DNA of 64,000 nt from Corynebacterium frankenforstense DSM 45800 (GCF_001941485.1 NZ_CP009247.1:310001-374000), one strand, 5' to 3'; shown: positions 19,043 to 28,386, numbered from the stretch's first letter. The notes: generated by a model not told the origin, from the letters alone. Translations and numbers: made by a program.

Positions 19043-20452
19043 GTGAGTGAGAATTATGATGTTGTAGTCCTCGGTGCCGGCCCCGGAGGGTACGTCGCCG
19101 CCATCCGCGCAGCCCAGCTCGGCAAGAAGGTAGCCGTGGTGGAGAAGCAGTACTGGGGCGGGGTCTGCCTCAACGTCGGCTGCATCCCCTCCAAGTCGCT
19201 GCTGAAGAACGCCGAGGTGGCCCACACCTTCAACCACGAGGCCAAGACCTTCGGCATCTCCGGAGACGTCTCCTTCGACTTCGGCGTCGCGCACCAGCGC
19301 TCCCGCAAGGTCAGTGAGGGCATCGTCAAGGGTGTCCACTACCTGATGAAGAAGAACAAGATCACCGAGATCCACGGTGCCGGTTCCTTCAAGGACGCCC
19401 ACACCATCGAGATCACCGAGGGCGACGACGAGGGCAAGACCCTCACGTTCGACGACGTGATCATCGCGACCGGCTCGGTGGTCAAGACGCTGCCCGGCGT
19501 CGAGCTCTCCGAGAACGTCGTCTCCTACGAGGAGCAGATCCTCAACCCCGAGGCCCCGAAGAAGATGGTCATCGTCGGCGGCGGCGCCATCGGCATGGAG
19601 TTCGCCTACGTCCTGGCCAACTACGGCGTGGAGCTGACCATCGTCGAGTTCATGGACCGCGTGCTGCCCAACGAGGAGCCCGAGGTCTCCAAGGCGATCG
19701 CCAAGGAGTACAAGAAGCTCGGCGTGAAGCTGCTGACCGGTTATAAGACCACCGCCGTGCGCGACAACGGCGACTCCGTCGAGGTCGACGTCGAGAGCAA
19801 GGACGGCTCCAAGCAGGACACCCTGACCGTCGACCGCGTCCTGGTCTCCGTGGGCTTCGCCCCGCGCGTCGAGGGCTTCGGCCTGGAGAACACCGGCGTC
19901 GAGCTCACCGAGCGCGGCGCCATCGACGTCGACGAGCGCATGCGCACCAACGTCGAGCACGTCTACGCCATCGGTGACGTCACCGCCAAGCTGCAGCTCG
20001 CGCACGTCGCCGAGGCCCAGGGTGTGGTCGCCGCCGAGACCATCGCCGGCGCCGAGACCCAGGAGCTGGGCGACTACCAGTTCATGCCGCGCGCGACCTT
20101 CTGCAACCCGCAGGTCGCCTCCTTCGGTTACACCGAGGACGCCGCCAAGGAGAAGTGGGCCGACCGGGAGATCGTCTCCGCGACCTTCCCGTTCAGCGCG
20201 AACGGCAAGGCCGTCGGCATGGGCGAGCCCGCCGGCTTCGCCAAGGTCATCGTCGACAAGGAGTTCGGCGAGATCGTCGGCGCCCACCTCGTCGGCGCGA
20301 ACGTCTCCGAGATGCTCGCCGAGCTGACCCTGGCCCAGCGCTTCGACCTGACCGCCGAGGAGATCGGACGCAACGTCCACATCCACCCGACGATGTCGGA
20401 GGCCGTCAAGGAGGCCGCCGAGGGCACCCTCGGCCACATGATCAACCTCTGA
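19043..20452 (+). CDS. lpd: Dihydrolipoyl dehydrogenase
   Basis: Flavoprotein E3 that reoxidises lipoamide in the pyruvate and 2-oxoglutarate dehydrogenase complexes. The 469 residues begin with the FAD motif GAGPGGY, followed by the redox disulfide C42/C47 in [13 protein letters not shown], an NAD motif ([10 protein letters not shown]) and the C-terminal HIHPTMSE with the catalytic His/Glu pair. GTG is the start, fixed by the -10 box 7 bases upstream. The order lpd / membrane protein / ramB / sdhCAB is conserved in Corynebacterium, and RamB is a likely regulator. Two hairpins follow. Confidence 0.95.
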   Translation: MSENYDVVVLGAGPGGYVAAIRAAQLGKKVAVVEKQYWGGVCLNVGCIPSKSLLKNAEVAHTFNHEAKTFGISGDVSFDFGVAHQRSRKVSEGIVKGVHYLMKKNKITEIHGAGSFKDAHTIEITEGDDEGKTLTFDDVIIATGSVVKTLPGVELSENVVSYEEQILNPEAPKKMVIVGGGAIGMEFAYVLANYGVELTIVEFMDRVLPNEEPEVSKAIAKEYKKLGVKLLTGYKTTAVRDNGDSVEVDVESKDGSKQDTLTVDRVLVSVGFAPRVEGFGLENTGVELTERGAIDVDERMRTNVEHVYAIGDVTAKLQLAHVAEAQGVVAAETIAGAETQELGDYQFMPRATFCNPQVASFGYTEDAAKEKWADREIVSATFPFSANGKAVGMGEPAGFAKVIVDKEFGEIVGAHLVGANVSEMLAELTLAQRFDLTAEEIGRNVHIHPTMSEAVKEAAEGTLGHMINL

Positions 20453-20478
20453 TCAGCCCCACAGGGAACTGACCTCCG

Positions 20479-20507
20479 GGGACCGGCCGCGGGAGCGTGC
20501 CGGTCCC
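20479..20507 (+). terminator. First hairpin after lpd
   Basis: GGGACCGGC / GCCGGTCCC, 9-bp stem, 11-nt loop, 27 bases after the lpd stop. Confidence 0.55.
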
Positions 20508-20521
20508 TCCCGGGAACAGAC

Positions 20522-20555
20522 GCCGGCCGGGCCCGCAACCGCGGGCCCGGCCGGC
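20522..20555 (+). terminator. Strong second hairpin after lpd
   Basis: Perfect 15-bp stem (GCCGGCCGGGCCCGC and its complement) with loop AACC, followed by TCTCTT. It ends 5 bases before the -10 box of the next gene, insulating the two units. Confidence 0.8.
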
Positions 20556-20560
20556 TCTCT

Positions 20561-20566
20561 TAGCCT
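20561..20566 (+). promoter_or_regulatory. -10 box of the 383-residue membrane protein gene
   Basis: TAGCCT followed by 6 bases and the ATG; leaderless type. Confidence 0.45.
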
Positions 20567-20572
20567 GGGGGC

Positions 20573-21724
20573 ATGAGATCCACCGGTGACACGCCCCCGA
20601 ACGACCCGCCCGACGACCCGCCCGCGGCGAACGGAACCGGCACCGGCACCGGCACCGCCTCCGGCACCGGCGACAACGCCGACGCCGGCACGGACATCGC
20701 GGTGGGCATCGTCTCCGACGACGGGCTGGCCGCCGCCCGCGTCGGCGGCGCCGTCGAGGAGCGCGACCGGGTGCGCACGGTGGTCGGCACCGTGCCGCTC
20801 AACTCCGACGGCGACCTGGACCTGGCCGGGGCGGGGGAGCGGATGCGCCGCGAGGAGGGCTGGTCGCGGCTGATCTACGTCACCGACCTGCCGCTGACGG
20901 CCGAGCACCGCCCCGTGGTGCGCCAGGCGCGCCCCGACGGCTCCGTGGCCGTGGTCTCGCTGCCCGCGCTCGGCGTCCTCGGCGTCTCCCGCCGGCTGCG
21001 CCGCCAGCTCGCCGCGCTGCACGCCTTCGCCGAGGAGGCCGAGGACGACAGCGAGACCACCACCGACACCGGCGACGACGGCGAGGGCTCCGACGACGAG
21101 CTGGCCGCCACCCACGTCCTGCGCGGACCGCTGGCCCGGCTGCGGCTGCTGGCCGGCATGATCCGCTGCAACCGCCCCGCGACGCTGCTGCGCGCGCTGA
21201 CCGGCTGCCTGGCCGCGGTCGCCGCGACCGGCGGCTTCGGCATCTTCTACGGCTCGATCTGGCAGATGGCCCACTCGATCCCTCCGTGGCGCCTGGCGCT
21301 GACCGCGCTGGTCTCGGTGGCCGTGCTCTGCGGCTGGCTGGTCTTCCACAACGGCATGTGGCACCGCGGCGGGCGGGTCTCGCCGTGGCGGCGCCGCCTG
21401 GACAACCTGTCCACCCTCGGCACCGTCGGCCTGGCCACCTGCGCGATCTACCTGGCGGCGGTGGCGATGATGCTCTTCCTCGCCGTGGTGGTCGTCCCGC
21501 CGGACTACCTGGCCGAGCAGATCTCCGCGCCCGTGGGCCCGACGACCTACCTGGCCATCGCCTGGTTCGCCGCCTGCCTGGGCACGATGGGCGGCGCGCT
21601 GGGCTCCAACTTCGACCGGGACGTGACCATCCGCAGCGCGACCTACTCCAAGCGCGAGTACGCCCGGCGCGTGCGCTCCGGCTACTACGACGAGGACGAC
21701 GGTTCGCAGCCGGCACGGGGGTAA
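20573..21724 (+). CDS. Conserved membrane protein of unknown function
   Basis: I do not recognise a characterised family. The 383 residues have a Thr/Gly/Asp-rich N-terminus (1-40), a soluble region (about 40-175, predicted alpha/beta, containing RLIYVTDLPLT), an acidic linker and four membrane helices (about 209-232, 242-262, 281-302, 315-338), ending in a charged tail. Position between lpd and ramB is shared with other corynebacteria. The start is 6 bases after a TAGCCT box. The next gene begins 14 bp downstream, so the two are probably cotranscribed. Confidence 0.75.
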   Translation: MRSTGDTPPNDPPDDPPAANGTGTGTGTASGTGDNADAGTDIAVGIVSDDGLAAARVGGAVEERDRVRTVVGTVPLNSDGDLDLAGAGERMRREEGWSRLIYVTDLPLTAEHRPVVRQARPDGSVAVVSLPALGVLGVSRRLRRQLAALHAFAEEAEDDSETTTDTGDDGEGSDDELAATHVLRGPLARLRLLAGMIRCNRPATLLRALTGCLAAVAATGGFGIFYGSIWQMAHSIPPWRLALTALVSVAVLCGWLVFHNGMWHRGGRVSPWRRRLDNLSTLGTVGLATCAIYLAAVAMMLFLAVVVVPPDYLAEQISAPVGPTTYLAIAWFAACLGTMGGALGSNFDRDVTIRSATYSKREYARRVRSGYYDEDDGSQPARG

Positions 21725-21738
21725 GATCAGACGACACC

Positions 21739-22257
21739 ATGTCGAAGAAGAAAACCGCCGCCGCCACTCCCGCCCTCGAGCTGCTCGACGCCGCGGGCAT
21801 CGGGTACCGCCTCGAGCGCTACTCCGCCGACGCCCACTCCGCCGACGGCTTCGCGCTCGACTCCGCGGAGCACCTCGGCGTGGACCCGGCGGCCGTGTTC
21901 AAGACGCTGATGACCGTCCTCGACAACGACGAGGCGCTCATCGCGATCGTGCCCGCCACCGCGACGCTGAACCTCAAGAATCTTGCGCGCGCCGCCGGCG
22001 GCAAGCACGCCGAGATGATGGACCGCAACCGCGCGCAGGTGGTCACCGGCTACGTCGCCGGCGGCATCTCCCCGCTGGGCCAGAAGCACCCGCACCGCGT
22101 CTTCCTCGACGAGTCCGCCATCCTGCAGGAGCAGATCTTCGTCAGCGCCGGCCGCCGCGGCTGGTCCCTGGCGCTCGCCCCCGACGACCTGCTCGCCGCC
22201 GTCGGCGAGCACGGCGCTTACGCCGCGATCGCGGACTTCACCCGCCACCACCACTAG
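21739..22257 (+). CDS. ybaK: YbaK/EbsC-type aminoacyl-tRNA deacylase
   Basis: Editing enzyme that hydrolyses mischarged tRNA, typically Cys-tRNA(Pro). The 172-residue protein has the YbaK core with the conserved FKTLM lysine region, the AGGKHAEM segment and the GGISPLGQKHPHRVFLDE signature. It follows the membrane protein by 14 bp. The ATG was chosen because the upstream in-frame region overlaps the previous gene. Confidence 0.9.
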   Translation: MSKKKTAAATPALELLDAAGIGYRLERYSADAHSADGFALDSAEHLGVDPAAVFKTLMTVLDNDEALIAIVPATATLNLKNLARAAGGKHAEMMDRNRAQVVTGYVAGGISPLGQKHPHRVFLDESAILQEQIFVSAGRRGWSLALAPDDLLAAVGEHGAYAAIADFTRHHH

Positions 22258-22260
22258 CCC

Positions 22261-22425
22261 GATTGCCGACGTCCCGTCGGTCGCCGTGGCTGCGCCACGC
22301 ACCGACGGGCGCCACGAACCCGGGGCGCGGGTGCGCGCCGGGGGCGCACCGGGACGGGCCTCCGCCGGGGACGCGGAAAGGCGGAGCAGTGCGCGCCGGG
22401 GGCGCGCACCGGGACGTCGGAAATT
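22261..22425. repeat. Intergenic element bounded by inverted dispersed motifs (165 bp)
   Basis: Left end GATTGCCGACGTCCCG (22261-22276) and right end CGGGACGTCGGAAATT (22410-22425) are inverted copies of the dispersed motif. They enclose a very GC-rich stretch with internal GCGCGCCGGGGGCGC repeats and fill almost the entire gap between convergent ybaK and ramB. No reading frame is evident inside. It looks like a miniature element or a degenerate relic. Confidence 0.55.
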
Positions 22426-22433
22426 GAATGCGG

Positions 22434-23894
22434 TCAGTACGGCGCGATCGAGGAGCGGTGCGGGTCGATCGACAGCTCGGACTGTATCGGCGGGAAGGCG
22501 CGCTGCGGGCAGCCGGCCCGGGTACACACGCGGCAGCCGGTGCCGATGCGCGCGGCCGTCGAGACGTCGTCGAAGTCGAAGCCGTCGGCGTAGACGGTGC
22601 GGTGCGCGTGGCGGGTCTCGCAGCCGAGCCCGATGACGAAGAGCTTGCCCGGGGTGTTGAAGGCGCCCTGGTGGTGGCGCACGGTGCGCGCGATCCACAG
22701 GTAGGTGCGCCCGTCGGGCATCTGCGCGAACTGCCGGGAGATCTGGCGTGGCTGGGAGAAAGCGTCGTAGACGTTCCACAGCGGGCAGGTGCCGCCGGCC
22801 TGGGTGAGGTGGAAGCTCGTGGCGGACTGGCGCTTGGAGACGTTGCCCGCCCGGTCGACGCGGATGAAGGTGAACGGCACGCCCGTCAGGCGCGGGCGCT
22901 GCAGCGTCGACAGGCGCGAGGCGACCGTCTCGTAGCCCAGGCCGAAGGTCTGGCAGAGCAGCTCGACGTCGTAGCCGGTGCGCTCGGCCTCCGCGTGGAA
23001 GAGCCGGTAAGGCAGCGTCAGCGCCGCCGCGTAGTAGAGGCCCAGGCCACGGCGGGCGAGGTCGCGGGAGTCCTCGCCGGTCAGCGCGTCGTCGTCGAGC
23101 AACGGCTCGATCAGCGGGGACTGTTCGAGGTGGGCCAGCTCCGCGGCCATGCGGAAGGCGGCCTGGCCGGGGTCGAGCAGCCGGGACAGACGCAGCGTCA
23201 GGGTCTCCGGGTCGAAGCTGTGCAGCACCCCGCCGGCGGGGTCGACGTACTCGATGCCCACGCCGTGGCGCTCGCGCAGCCGCCGGGCCAGCGTCTCGGC
23301 GAGCTCGGCGACCCCGAAGCGGCGCACGCCCAGCTCCGCGGCGGTGTCCTCGGCGACGCGGTCGAGGGCGTCGATGTAGTTGCGGCGCGTGTAGAAGAAG
23401 TCGCGGACCTCCTCGTGCGGCATGGAGGCCGACAGGATCCCGAGGTTGCGGCGCCCCAGCCTGCCGCCGGGGGCGTCCCCTCCGCCCGCGTCGTCGGGCA
23501 GGCGGCGGGTGTCGGTGGCCAGGGAGAGCTTGTCGCTGACGTTGCGGTAGCGGCGGTGCATCTCGACGAAGGTGCGCGCGAGGCCCGGGTGCTGGCGGAC
23601 GAACTCGGAGAGCTCCTGCATGTCCGGGGTGCGTGCGCCGAGCTCCTGGTCGAGGACGACGTCGCGGACCTCGGCGACGAGGCGGGAGTCGTCGTCGCTG
23701 GAGAAGAAGGCGGCGTCCACGCCGAAGGTCTCGGTCACGCGCGCCAGGACGGCGACGGTCAGTGGGCGGACGTCGTGCTCGATCTGGTTGACGTAGCTGG
23801 CGGAGAGTCCGAGCGCCTCCGCGAGCGCCGCCTGGCTGAGGTCGCGTTCGCGGCGCAGCTGGCGCAGCCGGCTGCCCACGTAGACCTTTCCCAT
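22434..23894 (-). CDS. ramB: RamB-type transcriptional regulator of acetate and carbon metabolism
   Basis: The 486-residue protein begins with an XRE-type helix-turn-helix (about 5-60, [21 protein letters not shown]), followed by an IrrE/peptidase-like central domain and a C-terminal module with the cysteine cluster CRVCTRAGC. This layout is that of RamB and the short-chain fatty acyl regulators. In C. glutamicum RamB represses acetate, glyoxylate and related genes and acts with RamA; it lies next to sdhCAB there as here. A TAAGAT box 8 bases before the ATG indicates a leaderless transcript. Confidence 0.9.
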   Translation of the reverse strand: MGKVYVGSRLRQLRRERDLSQAALAEALGLSASYVNQIEHDVRPLTVAVLARVTETFGVDAAFFSSDDDSRLVAEVRDVVLDQELGARTPDMQELSEFVRQHPGLARTFVEMHRRYRNVSDKLSLATDTRRLPDDAGGGDAPGGRLGRRNLGILSASMPHEEVRDFFYTRRNYIDALDRVAEDTAAELGVRRFGVAELAETLARRLRERHGVGIEYVDPAGGVLHSFDPETLTLRLSRLLDPGQAAFRMAAELAHLEQSPLIEPLLDDDALTGEDSRDLARRGLGLYYAAALTLPYRLFHAEAERTGYDVELLCQTFGLGYETVASRLSTLQRPRLTGVPFTFIRVDRAGNVSKRQSATSFHLTQAGGTCPLWNVYDAFSQPRQISRQFAQMPDGRTYLWIARTVRHHQGAFNTPGKLFVIGLGCETRHAHRTVYADGFDFDDVSTAARIGTGCRVCTRAGCPQRAFPPIQSELSIDPHRSSIAPY

Positions 23895-23902
23895 GGCCCG
23901 TC

Positions 23903-23908
23903 ATCTTA
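23903..23908 (-). promoter_or_regulatory. -10 box of ramB, leaderless type
   Basis: TAAGAT on the minus strand, 8 bases before the ramB ATG. Confidence 0.5.
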
Positions 23909-24045
23909 GCCGCCGGCGGGTCCGCGTCGTGGGCCCTAGGTCGAGGGCGGTCCCCGGGCGCCGGCTCTCCGCGGACTGTGGGGTCGCCGGGAGGCGGCAC
24001 CGGGGCGGGTGTCAGGCAACTGGGAGGAAACGGCGGTGTTTCAAT

Positions 24046-24065
24046 CTAAAGGTTGACACCTTTAG
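24046..24065. promoter_or_regulatory. Perfect inverted repeat upstream of sdhC
   Basis: CTAAAGGT-TGAC-ACCTTTAG, 8-bp arms with a 4-base spacer. It includes a TTGACA hexamer (24053-24058) that could serve as a -35 box, so a bound regulator would block the promoter. Confidence 0.5.
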
Positions 24066-24093
24066 GGGTGACGCAAAAGAAAGACGCTGAAAT

Positions 24094-24109
24094 AGTGACC
24101 AATCTCACT
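24094..24109. promoter_or_regulatory. GlxR (cAMP receptor protein) site upstream of sdhC
   Basis: AGTGA-CCAATC-TCACT matches the GlxR/CRP consensus TGTGA-N6-TCACA at 8 of 10 positions, with both GTGA/TCAC cores perfect. sdhCAB is a known GlxR target in C. glutamicum, which supports the call. Confidence 0.7.
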
Positions 24110-24184
24110 CTTAGTAAAAACCTACTGCGTCTCATGCCGTCCGCGCCGTTATTTTCGGTCTTTAGGACCTACGGGACCAAACCT

Positions 24185-24203
24185 CTAGGTAAGCCTGCCC
24201 TAG
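24185..24203. promoter_or_regulatory. DtxR-box-like sequence upstream of sdhC
   Basis: CTAGGTAAGCCTGCCCTAG has symmetric arms CTAGG/CCTAG and agrees with the DtxR consensus TTAGGTTAGCCTAACCTAA at about 14 of 19 positions. Succinate dehydrogenase is iron-rich, so iron control makes sense, but in C. glutamicum that control is thought to go through RipA; a direct box here is a hypothesis. Confidence 0.4.
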
Positions 24204-24236
24204 GAAAAATGGGGGGAGGTGGTGGACGCATCGGGC

Positions 24237-24277
24237 ACCCCCGTTAACGGGTGGGTGTGGCGCCCTGGGACCCCCTA
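24237..24277. promoter_or_regulatory. RamA-like C-rich boxes and palindrome before sdhC
   Basis: ACCCCCG (24237-24243) and ACCCCCT (24270-24276) fit the RamA half-site pattern AC4-5(A/G/T). The 12-bp palindrome CCCGTTAACGGG (24240-24251) overlaps the first. In this GC-rich genome such boxes also arise by chance. Confidence 0.3.
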
Positions 24278-24303
24278 GAGTTGAAGGGGACATTGGAGGT
24301 GTC

Positions 24304-25074
24304 ATGACTGTCAAGAACCCGGACCGTGAAGCAATCCGTCACGGCAAAATCTCGACCGAGCCGCTGCGCGACAAGCCGGCCGTCCCGTCTTGGGCGCTGA
24401 AGCTCGGCATGGCCGTCACCGGCCTGATCTTCTGCGCATTCGTCGTCGTGCACATGGTGGGCAACCTGAAGCTCTACCTGCCCGCCCACGAGGACGCCCA
24501 CGGTGTCGTGCGCCCCGCGCTCGACATCTACGGCGAGTTCTTCCGCACCGTCGGCGAGCCCATGTTCCCGCGCACCTCGCTGCTGTGGATCCTGCGCATC
24601 GTCCTGCTGGCGTGCCTGATCATCCACATCTACGGTGCGTTCGCGCTGCACGGGCGTTCCCGTCGTTCCCGCGGCAAGTTCAGCCGCAGCAACCTGATGG
24701 GCGGCATGAACTCGTTCGCCACCCGCACGATGCTGGTCACCGGTGTCGTCCTGCTGCTGTTCATCATCTTCCACCTGATGGACCTGACCATCGGCGCGCA
24801 GCCGGCGGCCTCGGACGTCTTCGAGCACGGTGAGGTCTACGCCAACGTCGTCGCGAGCTTCTCGCGCTGGCCGGTCGCGATCTTCTACATCTTCGCGATG
24901 CTGATGCTGTTCCTGCACCTGACCCACGGCATCTGGCTCGCCGCCAGCGACCTGGGAATCACGGGCAAGCGCACCCGTCAGGTCATCCTGTTCCTCGCCT
25001 ACCTCGTCCCCGCGATCGTCGTGATCGGCAACATCATCCTGCCGCTCTCCGTCGCCGTCGGTTGGGTCAGCTAG
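24304..25074 (+). CDS. sdhC: Succinate dehydrogenase membrane subunit, cytochrome b
   Basis: Diheme membrane anchor of a type B succinate:menaquinone oxidoreductase. The 256 residues form five membrane helices (about 31-52, 96-119, 140-160, 188-210, 230-252) with several in-helix histidines that can ligate two hemes b (VVHMVGN, IIHIYG, IFHLMD, LHLTHG). The single anchor gene with no sdhD is normal for this class. GGAGGT ends 3 bases before the ATG. It leads the sdhCAB operon. Confidence 0.93.
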   Translation: MTVKNPDREAIRHGKISTEPLRDKPAVPSWALKLGMAVTGLIFCAFVVVHMVGNLKLYLPAHEDAHGVVRPALDIYGEFFRTVGEPMFPRTSLLWILRIVLLACLIIHIYGAFALHGRSRRSRGKFSRSNLMGGMNSFATRTMLVTGVVLLLFIIFHLMDLTIGAQPAASDVFEHGEVYANVVASFSRWPVAIFYIFAMLMLFLHLTHGIWLAASDLGITGKRTRQVILFLAYLVPAIVVIGNIILPLSVAVGWVS

Positions 25075-25122
25075 GTAACGCGACAGCGACCATCAAGGGA
25101 CGACTAAGGAAAAAGGAATTCC

Positions 25123-27135
25123 ATGAGCACTCACACTGAAACCCAGGAACGTCCGGAGTTCACCGCACCGGACAGCAGCGTCGAGGGCGTCAGCCTCGGC
25201 AGCGTCCTGGACTCGCACGAGCCCAAGGGCGTGCCGAGCAAGGACATGTGGCAGTACCAGAAGGACCACATGAACCTGGTCTCGCCGCTGAACCGCCGCA
25301 AGTTCACCGTCCTCGTCATCGGCACCGGTCTCTCCGGCGGTGCCGCGGCCGCGGCCCTCGGCGAGCTCGGTTACACGGTGAAGTCCTTCACCTACCACGA
25401 CGCCCCGCGCCGCGCCCACTCCGTCGCGGCCCAGGGCGGCATCAACGCCGCGCGCGGCAAGAAGGTCGACAACGACTCCGCCTACCGCCACGTCAAGGAC
25501 ACCGTCAAGGGCGGCGACTACCGCTGCCGCGAGTCCGACTGCTGGCGCCTGGCCTACGAGTCGGTGCGCGTCATCGACCACATGAACGCCATCGGCGCCC
25601 CGTTCGCCCGTGAGTACGGCGGATCCCTGGCCACCCGCTCCTTCGGCGGCGTCCAGGTCTCCCGCACCTACTACACCCGTGGCCAGACGGGTCAGCAGCT
25701 GCAGCTGTCCACCGCCTCCGCACTGCAGCGCCAGATCCACCTGGGTAACGTCGAGATCTTCACGCACAACGATCTGCAGGACTTCATCATCACCGAGCAC
25801 GACGGTGTGAAGCGCGCCCGCGGCATCGTGACCCGCAACCTGATCAACGGCGAGCTCCAGACCTTCCGCGGCCACGCCGTGGTGCTGGCCACCGGCGGTT
25901 ACGGCAACGTCTACGGCATGACCACGCTGGCCATCAACTCGAACTCCTCGGGCATGATGCGCGCCTACGAGCGCGGCGCCTACCTGGCCTCGCCGGCGTT
26001 CATCCAGTTCCACCCGACCGGCCTGCCGATCAACGCGGACTGGCAGTCGAAGACGATCCTGATGTCCGAGTCGCTGCGTAACGACGGCCGCATCTGGTCG
26101 CCGGTCACCGAGGGTGACGACCGCGACCCCAACGACATCCCCGAGGACGAGCGCGACTACTTCCTGGAGCGCCGCTACCCGGCCTTCGGCAACCTCGTCC
26201 CCCGTGACGTCGCCTCGCGCGCCATCACCCAGCAGCTCGAGAAGAACCTGGGCGTCGGCCCGAACCACAACTCGGTCTACCTGGACTTCCGCGACGCCAT
26301 CGAGCGCCTCGGCAAGGACACCGTGGTCGAGCGGTACTCGAACCTGTTCAAGATGTACCACGAGGCCATCGGCGACGACCCGCTGACCGGCCCGATGCGC
26401 ATCGCCCCGACCGTCCACTTCACCATGGGCGGCCTGTGGACCGACTTCAACGAGATGACCTCGATCGACGGCCTGTTCGCCGCCGGCGAGTGCTCGTGGA
26501 CCTACCACGGCGCGAACCGCCTCGGCGCGAACTCGCTGCTGTCGGCCTCGGTCGACGGCTGGTTCACCCTGCCGTTCACCGTGCCGAACTACCTGGCCGG
26601 CCACCTCAACGAGCCGCTCATCGACGAGGACGACCCGGCCATCCAGGAGGCAGTCGACCGCTCCCGCAAGCACATCGACTACTTCCTCAACAACGAGGGC
26701 CCGGACCCGCACGGCCCGGACTACTACCACACCAAGCTGGGCAAGCTGCTGTACTACGCGTGCGGCGTCGCCCGCGAGGACCACACCACCCGCGACGGCA
26801 TCGCGAAGATCCGCGAGCTGCGCGCCGACTTCATGAAGAACGTGCGCGTGCCGGGCCGCGGCGACGAGATGAACCAGGTCCTGGAGCGCACCCTGCGCCT
26901 CTACGACTACTTCACGCTCGCCGAGCTGATGTGCGTCGACGCCCTGGACCGCGACGAGTCCTGCGGCGCCCACTACCGCCTCGACCACCTCTCGGACGAG
27001 GGTGAGGCCGAGCGTGACGACGAGCACTGGTGCTTCGTCTCGGCGTGGGAGGACGCCGGCGAGGGCAAGTTCGTCCGCCACGCCGAGCCCCTGTACTTCG
27101 AATCGATCCCGCTGCAGACAAGGAACTACAAGTAA
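25123..27135 (+). CDS. sdhA: Succinate dehydrogenase flavoprotein subunit
   Basis: Oxidises succinate to fumarate with covalently bound FAD. The 670 residues contain the FAD motif GTGLSGGAAA (67-76), the flavinylation histidine H99 in RRAHSVAAQGG, and the substrate-site HPTGLP and RLGANSLL segments. AAAAAGGA precedes the ATG. It is 48 bp after sdhC and overlaps sdhB by one base. Confidence 0.95.
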   Translation: MSTHTETQERPEFTAPDSSVEGVSLGSVLDSHEPKGVPSKDMWQYQKDHMNLVSPLNRRKFTVLVIGTGLSGGAAAAALGELGYTVKSFTYHDAPRRAHSVAAQGGINAARGKKVDNDSAYRHVKDTVKGGDYRCRESDCWRLAYESVRVIDHMNAIGAPFAREYGGSLATRSFGGVQVSRTYYTRGQTGQQLQLSTASALQRQIHLGNVEIFTHNDLQDFIITEHDGVKRARGIVTRNLINGELQTFRGHAVVLATGGYGNVYGMTTLAINSNSSGMMRAYERGAYLASPAFIQFHPTGLPINADWQSKTILMSESLRNDGRIWSPVTEGDDRDPNDIPEDERDYFLERRYPAFGNLVPRDVASRAITQQLEKNLGVGPNHNSVYLDFRDAIERLGKDTVVERYSNLFKMYHEAIGDDPLTGPMRIAPTVHFTMGGLWTDFNEMTSIDGLFAAGECSWTYHGANRLGANSLLSASVDGWFTLPFTVPNYLAGHLNEPLIDEDDPAIQEAVDRSRKHIDYFLNNEGPDPHGPDYYHTKLGKLLYYACGVAREDHTTRDGIAKIRELRADFMKNVRVPGRGDEMNQVLERTLRLYDYFTLAELMCVDALDRDESCGAHYRLDHLSDEGEAERDDEHWCFVSAWEDAGEGKFVRHAEPLYFESIPLQTRNYK

Positions 27136-27884
27136 TGAAACTTCATCTTGAGATCTGGCGTCAGGCCGGGCCGACCCAGGACGGCGCCTTCGAGTCCCTC
27201 GACGTCGACGACGCGGTCGAGCAGATGTCGATTCTGGAGCTTCTCGACCACGTGAACGGGAAGCTGATCGAGCAGGGCAAGGAGCCCTTCGCCTTCGCCT
27301 CGGACTGCCGTGAGGGCATCTGCGGTACCTGCGGTCTGACCGTCAACGGTCGCCCGCACGGCGCCGGCAAGAACTCGCCGGCCTGCCAGCAGCGCCTGTT
27401 CAACTACAACGACGGTGACACGCTGAAGATCGAGCCGTTCCGCTCGGCCGCGTTCCCGATCATCAAGGACATGGTCGTCGACCGCTCCGCCCTCGACCGG
27501 GTCATGGAGCAGGGCGGCTACGTCTCGATCAACGCGGGCACCGCCCCGGACGCCGACACCCTCCACGAGAACCACCAGCTCGCTGAGTGGTCGCTGGACC
27601 ACGCCGCCTGCATCGGCTGCGGCGCCTGCGTCTCGGCCTGCCCGAACGGTGCGGCCCACCTGTTCACCGGCGCCAAGCTGACCCACCTGTCCAAGCTCCC
27701 GCTGGGCAAGGAGGAGCGCGGCCGCCGCGCCCGCAACATGGTCGACCAGCTCGAGCAGGACTTCGGCCACTGCTCCCTCTACGGCGAGTGCGCCGACGTC
27801 TGCCCCGCGGGCATCCCGCTCTCGGCGGTGGCGGCCGTGACCAAGGAACGCGCCCGTGCCGCCTTCCGCGGCAAGGACGACTAG
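27135..27884 (+). CDS. sdhB: Succinate dehydrogenase iron-sulfur subunit
   Basis: Electron-transfer subunit of 249 residues. The N-terminal ferredoxin domain binds a [2Fe-2S] cluster through C58, C63, C66 and C84 (CREGICGTC). The C-terminal domain has CIGCGACVSACPNG and CSLYGECADVCPAG for the [4Fe-4S] and [3Fe-4S] clusters. The ATG shares its A with the sdhA stop TAA, which fixes the start over an upstream in-frame extension. Confidence 0.95.
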   Translation: MKLHLEIWRQAGPTQDGAFESLDVDDAVEQMSILELLDHVNGKLIEQGKEPFAFASDCREGICGTCGLTVNGRPHGAGKNSPACQQRLFNYNDGDTLKIEPFRSAAFPIIKDMVVDRSALDRVMEQGGYVSINAGTAPDADTLHENHQLAEWSLDHAACIGCGACVSACPNGAAHLFTGAKLTHLSKLPLGKEERGRRARNMVDQLEQDFGHCSLYGECADVCPAGIPLSAVAAVTKERARAAFRGKDD

Positions 27885-27928
27885 GCTGAAGTAACACAAC
27901 GGCGGACAGTAGAAAAGGAAGTCGACAG

Positions 27929-28288
27929 ATGTCCCAGCACAGCGTCGTCGCCGACACGGCGTCGGAGACGCACCCCGCGTACACGGGTCGTATGCACTAC
28001 ATCGAGGGCTACGAGCCGGTCAGCTTCACCGCTCCGCACTCGTCGCTCGTGCGTGCCCGCACCTGGATCGGCATGGGCATGGTCCTGGCGGGTCTCGCCC
28101 CGCTCGGCATGCTGCTGTGGATCGGTGCCATGCAGACGCGTAGCGCCTCCTTCGAGTTCCCGACCACGACGTACCTCATCATCGGTATCGTCCTGGCGGT
28201 CATCGCACTGGGCGTCGGCTCCTTCCTGATCTACAGCGGACGCAGCAACTACTTCCGCTACCGGAAGGAGACCGGGCGCAAGAACTAG
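27929..28288 (+). CDS. Small membrane protein of the sdh operon
   Basis: A 119-residue protein with two membrane helices (about 46-66 and 83-104) and a basic C-terminus. It follows sdhB by 44 bp with an AAAAGGAAG ribosome-binding region and precedes the operon terminator. A protein of this kind follows sdhB in other corynebacteria. Its function is not known; assembly or anchoring of the complex is possible from position alone. Confidence 0.75.
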   Translation: MSQHSVVADTASETHPAYTGRMHYIEGYEPVSFTAPHSSLVRARTWIGMGMVLAGLAPLGMLLWIGAMQTRSASFEFPTTTYLIIGIVLAVIALGVGSFLIYSGRSNYFRYRKETGRKN

Positions 28289-28339
28289 CCCGGCGCTCCG
28301 GCGCGAACGTCCGGGTCGAGCTCGTCCCGGCACCTCCAG

Positions 28340-28386
28340 GCGGCGCGGCAGGTTCCCTCAGGGGAATCGGCCGCGCCGCTTTCTGT
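28340..28386 (+). terminator. sdhCAB operon terminator
   Basis: 10-bp stem GCGGCGCGGC / GCCGCGCCGC, with a smaller hairpin TTCCC/GGGAA in the loop, followed by TTTCTGTT. Confidence 0.8.

Larger units (their letters stand above)
23895..24303. other. ramB-sdhC divergent control region
   Basis: A 409-bp gap with no gene. Its middle (24040-24215) is distinctly AT-rich. It holds the ramB -10 box, an 8-bp inverted repeat, a GlxR-like site, a DtxR-box-like sequence and RamA-like ACCCCC/TGGGGG boxes, listed separately. The sdhC -10 and -35 boxes could not be fixed with confidence. Confidence 0.7.
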
